Positions 15,707 through 23,375 of a DNA stretch of 48,952 nucleotides are shown piece by piece. The stretch is from CAZADA01 sp964526675. Lineage in GTDB: Bacteria > Pseudomonadota > Alphaproteobacteria > Caulobacterales > Maricaulaceae. The position numbers were made by a program, and so were the translations under genes. The notes beneath the pieces were generated by a model that worked only from the letters and a program-made list of their open reading frames with translations, did no database searches and had not been told where the DNA came from. How positions within the stretch are numbered: position 1 is the first letter of the stretch; each line of letters starts with the position of its first letter. Where the stretch lies: NCBI GenBank assembly GCA_964526675.1, contig CAZGLY010000024.1:1-48952 (forward strand), read 5' to 3'.

Positions 15707-16566
15707 CCACGGCCCCCGCCTCCGGAGCGGACATGCTCCGCGCCATCATGGCCCGCAAGCGCGACGAGGTCGGTGCGCGCAAAGCCGCCAAGCCCCTGGA
15801 AGCGCTTCAAAAACGCGCCGCGGACGCCCCGACGCCACGCGGTTTCCGAAACGCCCTCGCCCACGGCGCTGCGACTCACGGCCTGGCGCTGATTGCGGAG
15901 ATCAAGAAGGCCAGCCCGTCCAAAGGGCTGATCCGCGCGGATTTCGATCCGCCCGCCCACGCCCGCGCCTACGCCCACGGTGGAGCCGCCTGCCTGTCCG
16001 TGCTGACGGATAAGCCGGGCTTTCAAGGCGATGACGCGCATCTGACGGCCGCACGCGCGGCGGTGGATCTGCCAATCCTGCGCAAGGATTTCGTCTGGGA
16101 GCCCTATCAAGTGTGGGAGGCGCGCGCCCTCGGCGCGGACGCGGTCCTGTTGATCCTCGCGGTTTTGGACGACGATCGCGCGGCCGCTTTGGCGGCGTGC
16201 GCCAACGACCTCGGGCTCGACGTCTTGGCGGAGGTGCACACCGAGGCCGAACTGGCCCGCGCGGCCAAGCTCGGCTTCACGCTGATCGGCGTGAACAATC
16301 GCGACCTCAATCGCTTTATCACGGATCTCGCCACGTTCGAGCGTCTTGCGCCGCACGCGCCGAAGGGCGCCGTCCTGGTGGCGGAAAGCGGCGTCGCGAG
16401 CCCCGAAGACGGCGCGCGCATGGGCGCCGCCGGGGCGGCGGCGCTGCTGGTGGGCGAGAGCCTCATGCGCGCGGACGACCCCGGCGCGGCGGCGGCGGCC
16501 TTGCTAAACGGCGCGCGCGCACGGTTGACAAAGGATCCGCTTGACGCCGTCAGGGAACAACCCTAG
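15703..16566 (+). CDS. trpC: Indole-3-glycerol phosphate synthase
   Basis: A TIM-barrel enzyme closing the indole ring in tryptophan synthesis. Motifs: LALIAEIKKASPSKGLIRADFDP, ACLSVLTDKPGFQGDDAHL, LPILRKDFVWEPYQVWEARALGADAVLLI, LAEVHTEAEL, GVNNRDL and LVAESGV. The GTG at 15703 overlaps the trpD stop (GTGA) and is taken as the start, giving 287 residues; an ATG ten codons further in would give a length closer to typical. The 3' end carries the lexA promoter and LexA operator, and the stop codon TAG (16564-16566) is itself part of both. The usual alphaproteobacterial followers moaC/moeA are absent here. Confidence 0.96.
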   Translation: MTTAPASGADMLRAIMARKRDEVGARKAAKPLEALQKRAADAPTPRGFRNALAHGAATHGLALIAEIKKASPSKGLIRADFDPPAHARAYAHGGAACLSVLTDKPGFQGDDAHLTAARAAVDLPILRKDFVWEPYQVWEARALGADAVLLILAVLDDDRAAALAACANDLGLDVLAEVHTEAELARAAKLGFTLIGVNNRDLNRFITDLATFERLAPHAPKGAVLVAESGVASPEDGARMGAAGAAALLVGESLMRADDPGAAAAALLNGARARLTKDPLDAVREQP

Positions 16567-16569
16567 AAC
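16541..16569 (+). promoter_or_regulatory. Promoter of lexA inside the end of trpC
   Basis: TTGACGC (16541-16547), a 14-bp spacer, then CCTAGAAC (16562-16569). Against the Caulobacter-type TTGACGS / GCTANAWC elements this is 7 of 7 and 7 of 8, the best match I found in the window. A classical reading, TTGACG, 17 bp, TAGAAC, fits equally. It lies within the last codons of trpC, and the leader to the lexA ATG would be about 30 bases. Confidence 0.75.
16555..16569 (+). promoter_or_regulatory. LexA operator (SOS box)
   Basis: GAAC-AACCCTA-GAAC, the reverse complement of the alphaproteobacterial GTTC-N7-GTTC operator, with both half-sites exact. It overlaps the -10 element of the lexA promoter, so bound LexA would exclude RNA polymerase: the expected arrangement for autoregulation. 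Confidence 0.85.
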
Positions 16570-16606
16570 ATGACAGCATTGGCTTACGGGCGGGATGAGG
16601 TCGCTG

Positions 16607-17245
16607 ATGCTGACGCGCAAACAACATGAATTGTTGCTGTTTATCCATCATCGTATCGAAGAGACGGGGATCTCGCCATCCTTCGATGAAATGAAGGAGG
16701 CGCTCAATCTCGCATCGAAGTCCGGCATTCACCGCCTGATCACGGCGCTGGAGGAGCGCGGCTTTCTGCGTCGGCTGCCGCATCGCGCCCGCGCGTTGGA
16801 GGTCGTGAAACTGCCCTCCGCCACCGCGGCGCCCATCGCGGCAGCCCCGGCGGCGCCCGCGGCGCTTGATGTCCCGCTCCTCGGCCGGATCGCCGCCGGC
16901 ACGCCGATTGCGGCGATCCAGCATGAGCTGGAGCGCATTCCCGCGCCGCCCTCTTTGCTGGGTCGCGGGGAGCATTTCGCCCTCGAAGTGCGGGGGGACT
17001 CCATGGTCGACGCAGGCATTCTCGACGGCGACATCGTGTTCATCCGCCGCACGGAGGCCGCCGACAACGGAGCGATCGTGGTCGCGCTCGTGGACGATGA
17101 GGAAGCGACGCTCAAGCGCTTGCGGCGTCGCGGCGGCGTCATCGCGCTGGAGGCGGAGAATCCGGCTTATGAAACGCGCGAGCTGCCTCCGGAGCGGGTG
17201 AAGGTGCAGGGCCAGTTGGCGGGCTTGCTGCGGCGGTACCCCTAG
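16607..17245 (+). CDS. lexA: SOS repressor LexA
   Basis: A 212-residue repressor. Residues 1-65 are the winged helix-turn-helix (MLTRKQHELLLFIHHRIEETGISPSFDEMKEAL; SGIHRLITALEERGFLRRL). After an Ala/Pro linker the S24 self-cleavage domain has the Ala97-Gly98 cut site (GRIAAG), nucleophile Ser132 (GDSM) and general base Lys170. All cleavage residues are present, so RecA-stimulated autoproteolysis is expected. I start at 16607, with GAGG six bases upstream; an ATG four codons earlier has poorer spacing. The promoter and operator in the end of trpC indicate negative autoregulation. The gene converges on comEC with 27 bp between stops. Confidence 0.97.
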   Translation: MLTRKQHELLLFIHHRIEETGISPSFDEMKEALNLASKSGIHRLITALEERGFLRRLPHRARALEVVKLPSATAAPIAAAPAAPAALDVPLLGRIAAGTPIAAIQHELERIPAPPSLLGRGEHFALEVRGDSMVDAGILDGDIVFIRRTEAADNGAIVVALVDDEEATLKRLRRRGGVIALEAENPAYETRELPPERVKVQGQLAGLLRRYP

Positions 17246-17272
17246 CGCCCGGGTTGGAGGCTGGCGGACGGC

Positions 17273-19486
17273 TTAACGCCGGAACGACCGCGAGGGTGCT
17301 TCGCCCCGGCGCGCTGAACGCCAAGGCCGCGCCGCCGCGTCATCGCCGCCCGCAACGCGCCGCCACACGCCCCACGGCGCGGCGTAGAGGGTCACGTCCC
17401 CCGCAGGATCGGGCGTGATCACCCGCGCAGGCGAACACGCGGCCACAGCCTCCGCCGAAGCGGCCTCAGCGACGGCGCGGCTCACCACAATCCAGTCGGC
17501 GCGTCGACAATCCTCCCGCAACGCCTCCGGACGCAACGGGACGGCGATGCGCCACGGCGCGCCGTCCCCGCCGAAACGGGCCGTCGACGCCACGCACCCC
17601 AAGCCGTCGCACACGCCGAGCGCCGCGAGCGGTTGGGCGTCATCGGGCGCGACGCCGGCGCGCCGCATCACCACCCCGCGGGCGTAGTCGCCGCGATAGG
17701 GCGGCGCCGCAAACGCGCCGTCGGTGGTGATCACGACAAGCGCGCCGTTCGCACCCAGCCACGCCACCGGCCGCGGGCTCAGCGCCCAAATCAGAATCGC
17801 GCCGATCGCCAGCGGCGCCGCCACGCGCCATCGACCGGCCTCGAACGCGCACGCCGCCGCCACCGCCGCCAGGCCGAGAGCAAGCGCCGCGGGCGCGCCC
17901 GCGGCCATGACAGCCGGCGTTTCCGGCGTCGCCCAATCCGCAACCGTCAGCATAAACGCGATCCCGCGGGCGGCCGCCGCCGCGGGGATCGTTTCCGCGC
18001 CAAGCGGCGCCAACACGCCCGCCGTCGCGGCCATCGGCATCACCCACAAGGAGAACACCGGCATCACGACAATGTTAACGGGGATCGCCACCCACGACAC
18101 GCGGTTGAAGTGGAGCCCCGCGATCGGACCCGTGACCGCGCCCGCGACCACGCTTGTCAGCACCGCCGCCATCACGAAGCGCCCAATCCGACGCCGCCAG
18201 CCGTCGTCGGGATCAGCGGGTGTCGGGCCGCCGCCAGCGGACCGCGACCAGCGACGCTGCGCCTCAGCATAGGCGGCGATCAACGCCGCGGTGGCCGCAA
18301 AGCTCATGTGGAAGCCGGGGGAGATCGCGCTCTCCGGCCGCAGCGCGATCACGCCAACGCCGGCGGCCGCCAGCGTCCGCAAACTCAGCGCGCGGCGCCG
18401 CAGCACCAGCGCCGCGAACACCGCCGCGGCCATGACATAGGCCCGTTGGGTGGAGACCGCCGCGCCGGAGAAGACAAGATACGCCGTCGCGACGAGCAGG
18501 GCCGCCGCCGCGGCCCATCGCCGCGGATCGCCCCGTCGCGCCAACGGTTCCACGCTCGCGAACAGAAATGAGAGCGCCCAATACGCCCCGCCGGCCGCCA
18601 ACGCCATGTGCAACCCGGAAATCGCCAGGATGTGGCCGAGCCCCGCCGCGCGCAGCGTCTCGGCGTGCTCCGGCGGGATGTCGCCGCGATGGCCGGTGAC
18701 CAAGGCGGCCACCACGGCGCCCGGACCGCCAACGGCCTGCACGCGCGCCGCCACGACCCCGCGGGCTGCGGCGATGACCCGCGCGGGTTGGTGGCCGACA
18801 GGCACGCGCACGTCCCGGACGGCCTCCACGGCATAGGCGCGGCCCAGCGCGTTGATTTCATCAAAGAACAAGCGGCGTTGCGCGTCGTAGGCGCCTGGCG
18901 TCGGCGGCGGCGGCGGCGGCCACAACCGCGCGCGCACCCGCACGCGATCCCCCAAGCGCGCCACGCCGGCCGGCGCGCTGACCCGCACGCGTTTGAGCGC
19001 CACGGCGTCCAACGGCGCCCCGCGCGCCGCCCGGACGTCGATCACGCGGATGACATACCGTTGCGGCGAACCGACGGTCGCGCGCGGCCCCGACGGTGGG
19101 TCGATGCGCTCCACCCAGCCGGTCAACACCGCCTCGCGAACCGCCTCCGCCAACGGCGCGCTCGTAACGGCGTTGGCGCGAGCTTGGGCTAGGACAAAGC
19201 CAGCCGCCGCAAACGCCGCGGCGAGGACCGCGATCCGCCACGCTTGCGCGCGCGCGCCTCCGCCGCACCGCGCGTGGACGCCCCACGCCACGGCCGCGCC
19301 CAACGCGGCAAGGACCCAGCCAATCGCCGGCGGCGGCTCCCACGGCGCCTCCAGATATGCTCCGGCGCCGGCCGCCATGGCCGCCGCGACCAGCAACGCA
19401 CCACCGCCGGGGGCCAAACGCAGGCGCGGCGCGACCGCCGCTGGAGCGCCATCGCGCGCGCCTCTCTTGTGCCTACGGAGAGCCAT
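17273..19486 (-). CDS. comEC: ComEC/Rec2-family membrane protein
   Basis: A 737-residue integral membrane protein. The N-terminus has hydrophobic segments and a DUF4131-like region (VLTGWVERIDPPSGPRATVGSP...RVRVRARLWPPPPPPTPGAYDAQR). The Competence domain is clear: VVAALVTGHRGDIPPEHAETLRAAGLGHILAISGLHMALAAG, then many membrane segments including YLVFSGAAVSTQRAYVMA and PGFHMSFAATAALI. ComEC forms the channel for single-stranded DNA uptake in transformable bacteria. The C-terminal 130 residues show no HxHxDH metallo-beta-lactamase motif, so the periplasmic nuclease-like domain is missing or reduced. Position between lexA and gltX, reading opposite to both, matches the Caulobacter-type arrangement. 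Whether this organism is transformable cannot be told from here. Confidence 0.9.
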   Translation of the reverse strand: MALRRHKRGARDGAPAAVAPRLRLAPGGGALLVAAAMAAGAGAYLEAPWEPPPAIGWVLAALGAAVAWGVHARCGGGARAQAWRIAVLAAAFAAAGFVLAQARANAVTSAPLAEAVREAVLTGWVERIDPPSGPRATVGSPQRYVIRVIDVRAARGAPLDAVALKRVRVSAPAGVARLGDRVRVRARLWPPPPPPTPGAYDAQRRLFFDEINALGRAYAVEAVRDVRVPVGHQPARVIAAARGVVAARVQAVGGPGAVVAALVTGHRGDIPPEHAETLRAAGLGHILAISGLHMALAAGGAYWALSFLFASVEPLARRGDPRRWAAAAALLVATAYLVFSGAAVSTQRAYVMAAAVFAALVLRRRALSLRTLAAAGVGVIALRPESAISPGFHMSFAATAALIAAYAEAQRRWSRSAGGGPTPADPDDGWRRRIGRFVMAAVLTSVVAGAVTGPIAGLHFNRVSWVAIPVNIVVMPVFSLWVMPMAATAGVLAPLGAETIPAAAAARGIAFMLTVADWATPETPAVMAAGAPAALALGLAAVAAACAFEAGRWRVAAPLAIGAILIWALSPRPVAWLGANGALVVITTDGAFAAPPYRGDYARGVVMRRAGVAPDDAQPLAALGVCDGLGCVASTARFGGDGAPWRIAVPLRPEALREDCRRADWIVVSRAVAEAASAEAVAACSPARVITPDPAGDVTLYAAPWGVWRRVAGGDDAAARPWRSARRGEAPSRSFRR

Positions 19487-19536
19487 GCTATCTGCACATT
19501 TGATTTTTCTGGCGCGAACGCGGTGGTGACAAGTCC

Positions 19537-21087
19537 ATGGCCGATCCTGCGCCGGTGGTGACGCGGTTTGCGCCGTCTCCCACTGGCTTCCTGCATATTG
19601 GCGGCGCGCGCACGGCGCTTTTCAACTGGCTGTATGCGCGCGGCCGCGGCGGCCGGTTTGTGTTGCGGATTGAAGACACAGACCGGGAGCGCTCGACGGA
19701 CCGGGCGGTGGACGCGATCTTGGAGGGGCTGCGGTGGCTTGGCCTCGACTGGGACGGCGAGGCCGTGTCTCAGCATGCCCGCGCCGACGCCCACCGCGCC
19801 GCGGCCCACGCGCTCCTGAAGTCCGGACGCGCTTACAAGTGCTTCGTCCCCGCGGACGAGTTGGCGGCCCAGCGCGCCGCGGCCCAAGACGCGCTGGAGC
19901 GCGCGCGGGCGCTGCGTAAGACGGCCAAAACGCTCTCGGACGACCAAACCGCTGAGCGCGCGGCGATGGTCGCGGAAGCCGACGCGCTTGCCCAGCAAGC
20001 CGACGCTGGCCTTGCGGCGTTTCGCTCGCCCTGGCGAGACCGCGATCCGAACGACGCACCCGAGGACGCCCCCTTTGTGGTGCGCTTCAAAGGGCCGCTC
20101 GACGGCGAGACGATCGTGCCCGACGCGGTCCAGGGCGATGTGCGTTTCGCGCACAAAGACTTGGATGACCTGGTGCTGCTGCGCGCGGACGGCTCGCCGA
20201 CCTACAATCTCGCGGTGGTCGTGGACGATCACGACATGGGCGTCACCCATGTCATTCGCGGCGACGACCACCTCGTCAACGCCGGCCGCCAGAGCGTGAT
20301 TTACCAGGCGCTTGGGTGGACGCCGCCGGTGTTCGCACACGTCCCGTTGATCCATGGCGGCGATGGCAAAAAACTCTCCAAACGCCACGGCGCTTTGGGC
20401 GCGGAGGCCTATCGCGCTCTGGGCCATCTGCCGGAGGGACTGCGCAACTACCTCCTGCGTCTGGGTTTCGCCCACGGCGATCAGGAGTTCTTCACCACGG
20501 CCGAGGCGCTCGCCGCGTTTGATCTCAAGCAGATCAACAAAGCCCCCGCGCGCTTGGACCTGGACAAGCTCGCCCACGTCAACGGCCACCATTTGGCGGC
20601 AGCCGACGATGACCGCGTGTTCGCCTTGGCGGTGGCTCTGGCCGAATGGACGCACGGGCGCGTGTTGGGGGGTGACGCGTTGGCCCGTCTGCGCCGCGCC
20701 ACGCCGCATCTGAAGTCTCGGGCGCGGACCCTGGTCGAGGTGATGGACCAAGCGGCGTTCGCGCTTGCGCCGCGGCCGATCGCCATCGCGCCCAAGGCGG
20801 CCAAAGCCCTGTCGGGCGATGAGACCCGGGCCCGGCTGCAGCGGGTTCGCGATCGGCTCAGCGCGTTAACGGATTGGACGGACGAAGCGCTTCATGACGC
20901 GTTGCAACACGCGGCGGAAAGCGAGAAAGTTGGGTTCGGCAAGATCGGCGCGCCGCTGCGGGCCGCCCTGACCGGCGGCGCGCCGGCGCCGGACATGCAT
21001 CTGGTGCTCGCGATCTTGGGGCGCGAGGAAGCTCTGCACCGCCTGGACGACGTCCTTCGTCGCGACCCGGTCGCGACGCCCGCTTAA
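19537..21087 (+). CDS. gltX: Glutamate--tRNA ligase
   Basis: A class I aminoacyl-tRNA synthetase of 516 residues. Signatures are VVTRFAPSPTGFLHIGGARTA (HIGH-type motif at 20-23), FVLRIEDTDRERST, DGSPTYNLAVVVDDHDMGVTHVIRGDDHL and GDGKKLSKRHGALG (the KMSKS-type loop). Its length exceeds the usual 465-480 because of an Ala/Arg-rich helical stretch around residues 107-150 (LAAQRAAAQDALERARALRK). Alphaproteobacteria often carry a second gltX, so whether this copy charges tRNA-Glu, tRNA-Gln or both is open. Start ATG 19537 lies 50 bp from the divergent comEC start; TTGTGCC, 13 bp, GCTATCTG at 19467-19494 is a weak promoter candidate. Confidence 0.96.
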   Translation: MADPAPVVTRFAPSPTGFLHIGGARTALFNWLYARGRGGRFVLRIEDTDRERSTDRAVDAILEGLRWLGLDWDGEAVSQHARADAHRAAAHALLKSGRAYKCFVPADELAAQRAAAQDALERARALRKTAKTLSDDQTAERAAMVAEADALAQQADAGLAAFRSPWRDRDPNDAPEDAPFVVRFKGPLDGETIVPDAVQGDVRFAHKDLDDLVLLRADGSPTYNLAVVVDDHDMGVTHVIRGDDHLVNAGRQSVIYQALGWTPPVFAHVPLIHGGDGKKLSKRHGALGAEAYRALGHLPEGLRNYLLRLGFAHGDQEFFTTAEALAAFDLKQINKAPARLDLDKLAHVNGHHLAAADDDRVFALAVALAEWTHGRVLGGDALARLRRATPHLKSRARTLVEVMDQAAFALAPRPIAIAPKAAKALSGDETRARLQRVRDRLSALTDWTDEALHDALQHAAESEKVGFGKIGAPLRAALTGGAPAPDMHLVLAILGREEALHRLDDVLRRDPVATPA

Positions 21088-21127
21088 CCACATCGGCGCC
21101 CGCCGACATAACGCAACGAGGTGAGTG

Positions 21128-22435
21128 ATGGAAAACCGCGCCAAGCCAAATGGCGACGCCAGCGTCTGGCTGCCCAACGGCAAAGAATTCCGACTTCCTG
21201 TGTTGGAAGGCACCGCCGGATCACACGTCGTCGACATCCGCACCTTGGCGAAGCAAGGCGGCGTGTTCACCTACGACCCGGGCTTCACCTCGACCGCCAG
21301 TTGCGAAAGCCGCATCACCTACATCGACGGCGATGAAGGCACCCTGCTGTACTCCGGGTATCCGATCGACGAATTGGCGGAGCAATCGAGCTTTATCGAA
21401 GTCTGCTATCTGCTTTTGCACGGCGAGTTGCCCAGCGCGTCGCAGTTTGCGGATTTCACGCACTCGATCACGTACCATTCGATGCTGCACGCGCAGTTCG
21501 ACCGGTTCTTCGAGGGTTTCCGGCGCGACGCGCACCCCATGGCGATCATGGTCGGCGCCGTCGGCGCGTTGTCGGCGTTTTACCATGACAGCACCGACAT
21601 CAATGACCCGCACCAGCGCATGGTCGCCAGCCACCGCATGATCGCCAAAATGCCGACCATCGCCGCGCGCGCCTACAAGTACGCGATCGGTCAGCCTTTT
21701 GTGTATCCGCGCAACGAACTGAAGTACTCGGACAACTTCTTGCGCATGTGTTTTGCGGTCCCGGCGGAGGAGTTCAAGGTCAATCCGATCTTCGCGCGGG
21801 CGATGGACCGGATCTTCATCCTCCACGCCGATCACGAGCAAAACGCGTCCACGTCCACCGTCCGGCTCGCGGGCTCATCCGGCGCGAACCCCTTCGCCTG
21901 CATCGCCGCGGGCATCGCGTGTCTCTGGGGGCCCGCCCATGGCGGTGCGAACGAAGCCGCGCTGAACATGCTCGCGGAGATCGGCACCGTCGACCGGATC
22001 CCCGAATTCATCGCCCGCGCAAAGGACAAGGACGACCCGTTCCGGCTCATGGGCTTCGGTCACCGGGTGTACAAGAACTACGACCCACGCGCCAAAGTGA
22101 TGCAGAAGACGTGTCATGAAGTGTTGGGCGAGTTGGGCATCGGCGACGACCCGCTGCTCAAAGTCGCGATGGAGTTGGAACGGATCGCGCTTGAGGATCC
22201 CTACTTCGTCGACAAGAAACTCTATCCGAACATTGATTTTTATTCGGGCATCACGCTGAAGGCCATGGGCTTCCCGACTGAGATGTTCACCGTTCTCTTC
22301 GCTTTGGCGCGCACCGTCGGGTGGATCGCCCAATGGACGGAGATGATCGAGGATCCGAGCCAGAAAATCGGCCGCCCGCGTCAGATCTACACCGGCGCGC
22401 CGCTGCGCCACTACACCGCGATCGAGCAGCGCTAG
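21128..22435 (+). CDS. gltA: Citrate synthase
   Basis: A type II (hexameric, Gram-negative type) citrate synthase of 435 residues, condensing acetyl-CoA with oxaloacetate. Signatures: YDPGFTSTASCESRITYIDGDEGTLLYSGYPI near the N-terminus, FILHADHEQNASTSTVR with a catalytic His, CLWGPAHGGANEA, and GFGHRVYKNYDPRAKVMQ. The ATG at 21128 follows GAGG at six bases; the GTG just before it is the alternative. It lies 40 bp after gltX on the same strand and may be co-transcribed. It is followed by a perfect 30-bp palindrome. Confidence 0.98.
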   Translation: MENRAKPNGDASVWLPNGKEFRLPVLEGTAGSHVVDIRTLAKQGGVFTYDPGFTSTASCESRITYIDGDEGTLLYSGYPIDELAEQSSFIEVCYLLLHGELPSASQFADFTHSITYHSMLHAQFDRFFEGFRRDAHPMAIMVGAVGALSAFYHDSTDINDPHQRMVASHRMIAKMPTIAARAYKYAIGQPFVYPRNELKYSDNFLRMCFAVPAEEFKVNPIFARAMDRIFILHADHEQNASTSTVRLAGSSGANPFACIAAGIACLWGPAHGGANEAALNMLAEIGTVDRIPEFIARAKDKDDPFRLMGFGHRVYKNYDPRAKVMQKTCHEVLGELGIGDDPLLKVAMELERIALEDPYFVDKKLYPNIDFYSGITLKAMGFPTEMFTVLFALARTVGWIAQWTEMIEDPSQKIGRPRQIYTGAPLRHYTAIEQR

Positions 22436-22453
22436 TCGGCGTCAACCGCTCGA

Positions 22454-22483
22454 CGTTGAGGGGGATGGCCATCCCCCTCAACG
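22454..22483. terminator. Perfect 30-bp palindrome between convergent genes
   Basis: Each 15-base half reads CGTTGAGGGGGATGG on its own strand, meeting at a central GGCC with no unpaired bases. In RNA it would form a very strong hairpin on either strand. It lies 18 bp after the gltA stop and 22 bp after the stop of the opposing lipoprotein gene, as expected for a shared two-way terminator, but there is no T tract on either side. A protein-binding site or mRNA-stabilising hairpin is possible. Confidence 0.6.
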
Positions 22484-22505
22484 CCATCGGCGAACGCCCG
22501 CTCGG

Positions 22506-23162
22506 TCACCCCGCGTCCGGCGCGCTGACCACAAGCTGAGCGCACCGCAGCGGGGCGGTTCCAGGCACAAGAGCACGGCGTTCCGGATCAACCACGACGA
22601 CCACCTCCGCCGCCGCGCGCTGCCGCGACGGCCCGCGGATCGACAACACGCCGCGCTGTTCGTCAGGCGACATGTCGACGTTCGCGCGGAGATAGCGCTT
22701 CAGCATTGCGAGCCGCGTGGGGGTCGTTGTCGGTCGCGCGAACCGCGCGTCCACGTCAGCGCTCGTCAAAAAGCGCGTCAACGACCGCAGCTGGGGCTCA
22801 TCTTGAGCGCAGACCGCAAGCGACGCCTTGGTGGTGGCGAGGCTCTTCGCCGCACGCGAAAGCTCGCCGTAGACGGGGCCGGACACCGCGTCCGCCGGCG
22901 TGTTGGCGTTGTCGCCACGGCGCAAAACGGACACCGTCTTGGCGGTGAGGCGCTGAACCTGATCATCCTCAATCCGGTAGTCCGCCGCCTGCGCGGCGCG
23001 GCCGAAGCGGACACTCACGGTCTCAACGCCGCCGGGAAACGCGGCCTCAATCACCGCGAGACGCGCCAGATCCGCCTCCACCGACGCCGGCTCGACGCGC
23101 GCGCAGGCGCTTAACCCCAGACACGCCGCGGCCGCCAGCCGCCACGCCATCGCTCGTCCCAT
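22506..23162 (-). CDS. Putative lipoprotein of unknown function
   Basis: A 218-residue protein with a lipoprotein signal: basic start, hydrophobic core and lipobox Leu17-Ser-Ala-Cys20 (LSAC). I start at 23162, because GGAGG lies eight bases upstream; an ATG two codons earlier sits too close to it. The mature protein is alpha/beta in pattern, with ADYRIEDDQVQRLTAKTVSVLRR and a strand-rich C-terminus (AAEVVVVVDPERRALVP). Two further cysteines (AVCAQ and LRCAQ) could pair. I do not recognise a family. If processed it should be tethered to an envelope membrane. It converges on gltA and is divergent from rnd across 213 bp. Confidence 0.7.
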   Translation of the reverse strand: MGRAMAWRLAAAACLGLSACARVEPASVEADLARLAVIEAAFPGGVETVSVRFGRAAQAADYRIEDDQVQRLTAKTVSVLRRGDNANTPADAVSGPVYGELSRAAKSLATTKASLAVCAQDEPQLRSLTRFLTSADVDARFARPTTTPTRLAMLKRYLRANVDMSPDEQRGVLSIRGPSRQRAAAEVVVVVDPERRALVPGTAPLRCAQLVVSAPDAG

Positions 23163-23229
23163 GGTCATCCCCTCCCATCCCGCGGCGCGCCCATCGGCTC
23201 TTCCCCAGCCTCACGCGTGATCGAGCCGC

Positions 23230-23237
23230 GATGTAGC
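23230..23237 (-). promoter_or_regulatory. Possible -10 element for the lipoprotein gene
   Basis: GCTACATC on the minus strand matches the Caulobacter-type GCTANAWC at all 8 positions and lies about 68 bp before the lipoprotein start. I see no acceptable -35 element at 10-14 bp, so this may need an activator or be chance. The rest of the 213-bp divergent region shows nothing I can name. Confidence 0.3.
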
Positions 23238-23375
23238 ATGGAACCCGGGGCCGCGCGCGAGCTTTCAGCCGCTGTTTTCGCGCCCCGCCAGCACCTTAGG
23301 AGAGCGCGCCGCGCAGGTGCGTCGCAGGCGGTTTGGCCCCACGACGGGCGCGCCGCAGAGTGGTATCACTAGCGC

